Both the position numbers and the translations under genes were made by a program. This document shows, piece by piece, positions 6,492 through 7,503 of a stretch of DNA of 7,503 bases; positions within the stretch are counted from its first letter, which is position 1, and every line of letters starts with the position of its first letter. The notes under the pieces are model-generated. The model saw only the letters and a list, made by a program, of their open reading frames with translations. It was not told the origin of the DNA and ran no database searches. Source of the stretch: OMOG01 sp041485845. Lineage in GTDB: Bacteria > Acidobacteriota > Terriglobia > Bryobacterales > Bryobacteraceae. Location: positions 1 to 7,503 of the forward strand of contig JBGPKH010000457.1 in the NCBI GenBank assembly GCA_041485845.1. Direction: 5' to 3'.

Positions 6492-7503
6492 ATCTCGACG
6501 CTCAATGCGATCCTTCATCGGGAACCGGCGCCGGTCAACCGGCTGAACCCCGAGCTGCCTGCGGAGCTGTGCGCCATCGTCGTCAAAGCTCTGGAGAAAG
6601 ACCCGAGGCTGCGTTATCAGACGGCGGCCGATCTGCAAGTGGACCTGAGACGATTGCTGCGTCAGTCGGACACCGGCCAATTCGCCCCCGCGCCCGCGCC
6701 CCGCCGCCCCTGGACCGTGGTGGCGGCAGCCGCGGCCGTCGCACTGATGGCCGGCGCTGCGGCTGTCTGGTGGCAGCAATCCGGCCGTCAGCCCGCCGCG
6801 CGTTCCGATTGGGTGCAGTTGACCAATCTCCCCGATTCGGCCACCCAGCCGGCCCTGTCGCCGGATGGCCGGATGCTGACTTTCATTCGTGGGGACGGCA
6901 CATTTATTACCGCTGGCCAAGTCTACATCAAGATGCTGCCGGTTGGCGATCCCGTGCAACTCACCCGTGACCAACTCCACAAGATGAGCCCGGTTTTTTC
7001 TCCGGACGGCTCCCGCATCGCCTATACGGCTGTAGGTGGGGATCGCGTCCACGGCCCTGGCTGGGACACCTGGGTGGTGCCCGTGTTGGGTGGAGAGCCC
7101 CGCCACTGGCTGCCCAACGCTTCCGGGCTGGTCTGGATCGGTCCCGGCAATCTGCTGTATTCCGAGATCAAGGAGGGCGTTCACTACGCGATTGTCACGG
7201 CCCCGGAAAGCCTTACCGAACGCCGGGACGTCTATGTGCCGGCCAGGAAGGACGGCATGGCGCATCGCTCCTACCTCTCCCCCGATGGCAAGGGGGTACT
7301 GGTGGTCGAGATGGAGGGCGCGCCTTGGCTGCCATGCCGGCTGGTTCCGTTCGACGGCAGCTCCGCCGTGAATTCCGTCGGTCCGTCCGGCGCCTGCACC
7401 AATGCCGCGTGGTCGCCCGACGGGAAGTGGATGTACTTCAGCGCCGATGCGGGAGACAACTTCCACATCTGGAGGCAGCGCTTCCCCGGCGGCAAACTGG
7501 AGC
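5658..7503 (+). CDS. Membrane-anchored Ser/Thr protein kinase with PD40 beta-propeller (kinase C), 3' partial and chimeric relative to kinase B
   Basis: Predicted sensor kinase; 615 codons are visible and the frame is open at the window end. ATG 5658 gives MSDNRWQRIEDIF, the same start as kinase B. It is the first start codon in frame after TAG 5586, but only GGGCGGGCGGG precedes it, a poor Shine-Dalgarno. The helical leader is 1-60 and the kinase domain about 69-335: IGQGGMG loop, Lys98, Glu117, HRDLKPSN with Asp191 and Asn196, DFG Asp209, GTAAYMSPE 235-243, DIFSFG 255-260. All catalytic residues are present. A Pro-Ala linker and membrane helix (about 352-372) precede the propeller, with SPDG motifs near 400, 447, 540 and 585. 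The first 278 residues are about 90% identical to kinase B. After GEST 275-278 the C-lobe end (VVKALEKDPRLRYQ), linker and propeller belong to a different subgroup, and its sensed signal probably differs from that of B. It lies 264 bases after the kinase B stop and may have its own promoter, though none is convincing. Confidence 0.93.
   Translation, partial: MSDNRWQRIEDIFHQAVELAPEARSAFVDEVCAGDESLRQEVHARLAHPSEGETATMVADLTGRNIGGYQVLGRIGQGGMGVVYKARDTELDRTVAIKVLPADCLGDPDRKRRFIQEAKAASALNHPNIVTIHTITHEGGAECIVMEYVAGQTLAEAIPKKGMPLNESLRISIEIADAMAAAHAAGIVHRDLKPSNIMLTVQGRVKVLDFGLAKLLESPASPAAPAVTEAWKVVGTAAYMSPEQAQGQKVDGRTDIFSFGCVLYEIVTGQRAFPGESTISTLNAILHREPAPVNRLNPELPAELCAIVVKALEKDPRLRYQTAADLQVDLRRLLRQSDTGQFAPAPAPRRPWTVVAAAAAVALMAGAAAVWWQQSGRQPAARSDWVQLTNLPDSATQPALSPDGRMLTFIRGDGTFITAGQVYIKMLPVGDPVQLTRDQLHKMSPVFSPDGSRIAYTAVGGDRVHGPGWDTWVVPVLGGEPRHWLPNASGLVWIGPGNLLYSEIKEGVHYAIVTAPESLTERRDVYVPARKDGMAHRSYLSPDGKGVLVVEMEGAPWLPCRLVPFDGSSAVNSVGPSGACTNAAWSPDGKWMYFSADAGDNFHIWRQRFPGGKLE

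Noticed and set aside
6252..7466. Long minus-strand open frame of about 404 codons opposite kinase C
   Set aside because: Antisense shadow of GC-rich codons. The plus strand encodes clear kinase and propeller motifs, while the minus translation shows low-complexity His/Arg/Gly runs and no domain.

Overview
The window is a GC-rich, fully plus-strand stretch holding three consecutive Hanks-type (eukaryotic-like) serine/threonine protein kinases. Each is built as cytoplasmic kinase, single membrane helix, then extracytoplasmic PD40/TolB-like beta-propeller. Large tandem families of this architecture, with an N-terminal helical leader of the R-x-Q-R-I-E-x-I-F type and a propeller of repeated [WFL]-S-P-D-G motifs, are typical of Acidobacteriota, especially Solibacter/Bryobacter-like soil lineages. 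That assignment is an inference from protein style; no rRNA or housekeeping gene is present.

Layout: kinase A (2-2671) is cut by the left window edge inside its glycine-rich loop and is complete at the C-terminus. A 31-34 base junction follows, with a strong Shine-Dalgarno and a possible 12-codon linker ORF overlapping both neighbours by ATGA. Kinase B (2706-5393) is intact in kinase and membrane parts but ends at an in-frame TGA. The same frame then stays open for 64 more codons that read like the normal C-terminus of this propeller family, ending at TAG 5586-5588. The simplest reading is a TGG-to-TGA nonsense change at a conserved Trp. The abandoned tail and spacer (5394-5657) contain a perfect 9-bp inverted repeat and a hairpin followed by five T. 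Kinase C (5658 to the right edge, open) has an N-terminal 278 residues about 90% identical to kinase B, then switches abruptly to an unrelated C-lobe end, linker and propeller.

How they work together: all three are predicted membrane-anchored sensor kinases with complete catalytic motifs, probably reading different extracytoplasmic cues through different propellers while B and C present nearly the same kinase surface inside the cell. A and B look co-transcribed and possibly translationally coupled; C may be separately expressed. I see no tRNA, rRNA, CRISPR, insertion sequence or complete novel system. The points of interest are the nonsense codon, the mosaic B/C pair and the coupled micro-ORF.
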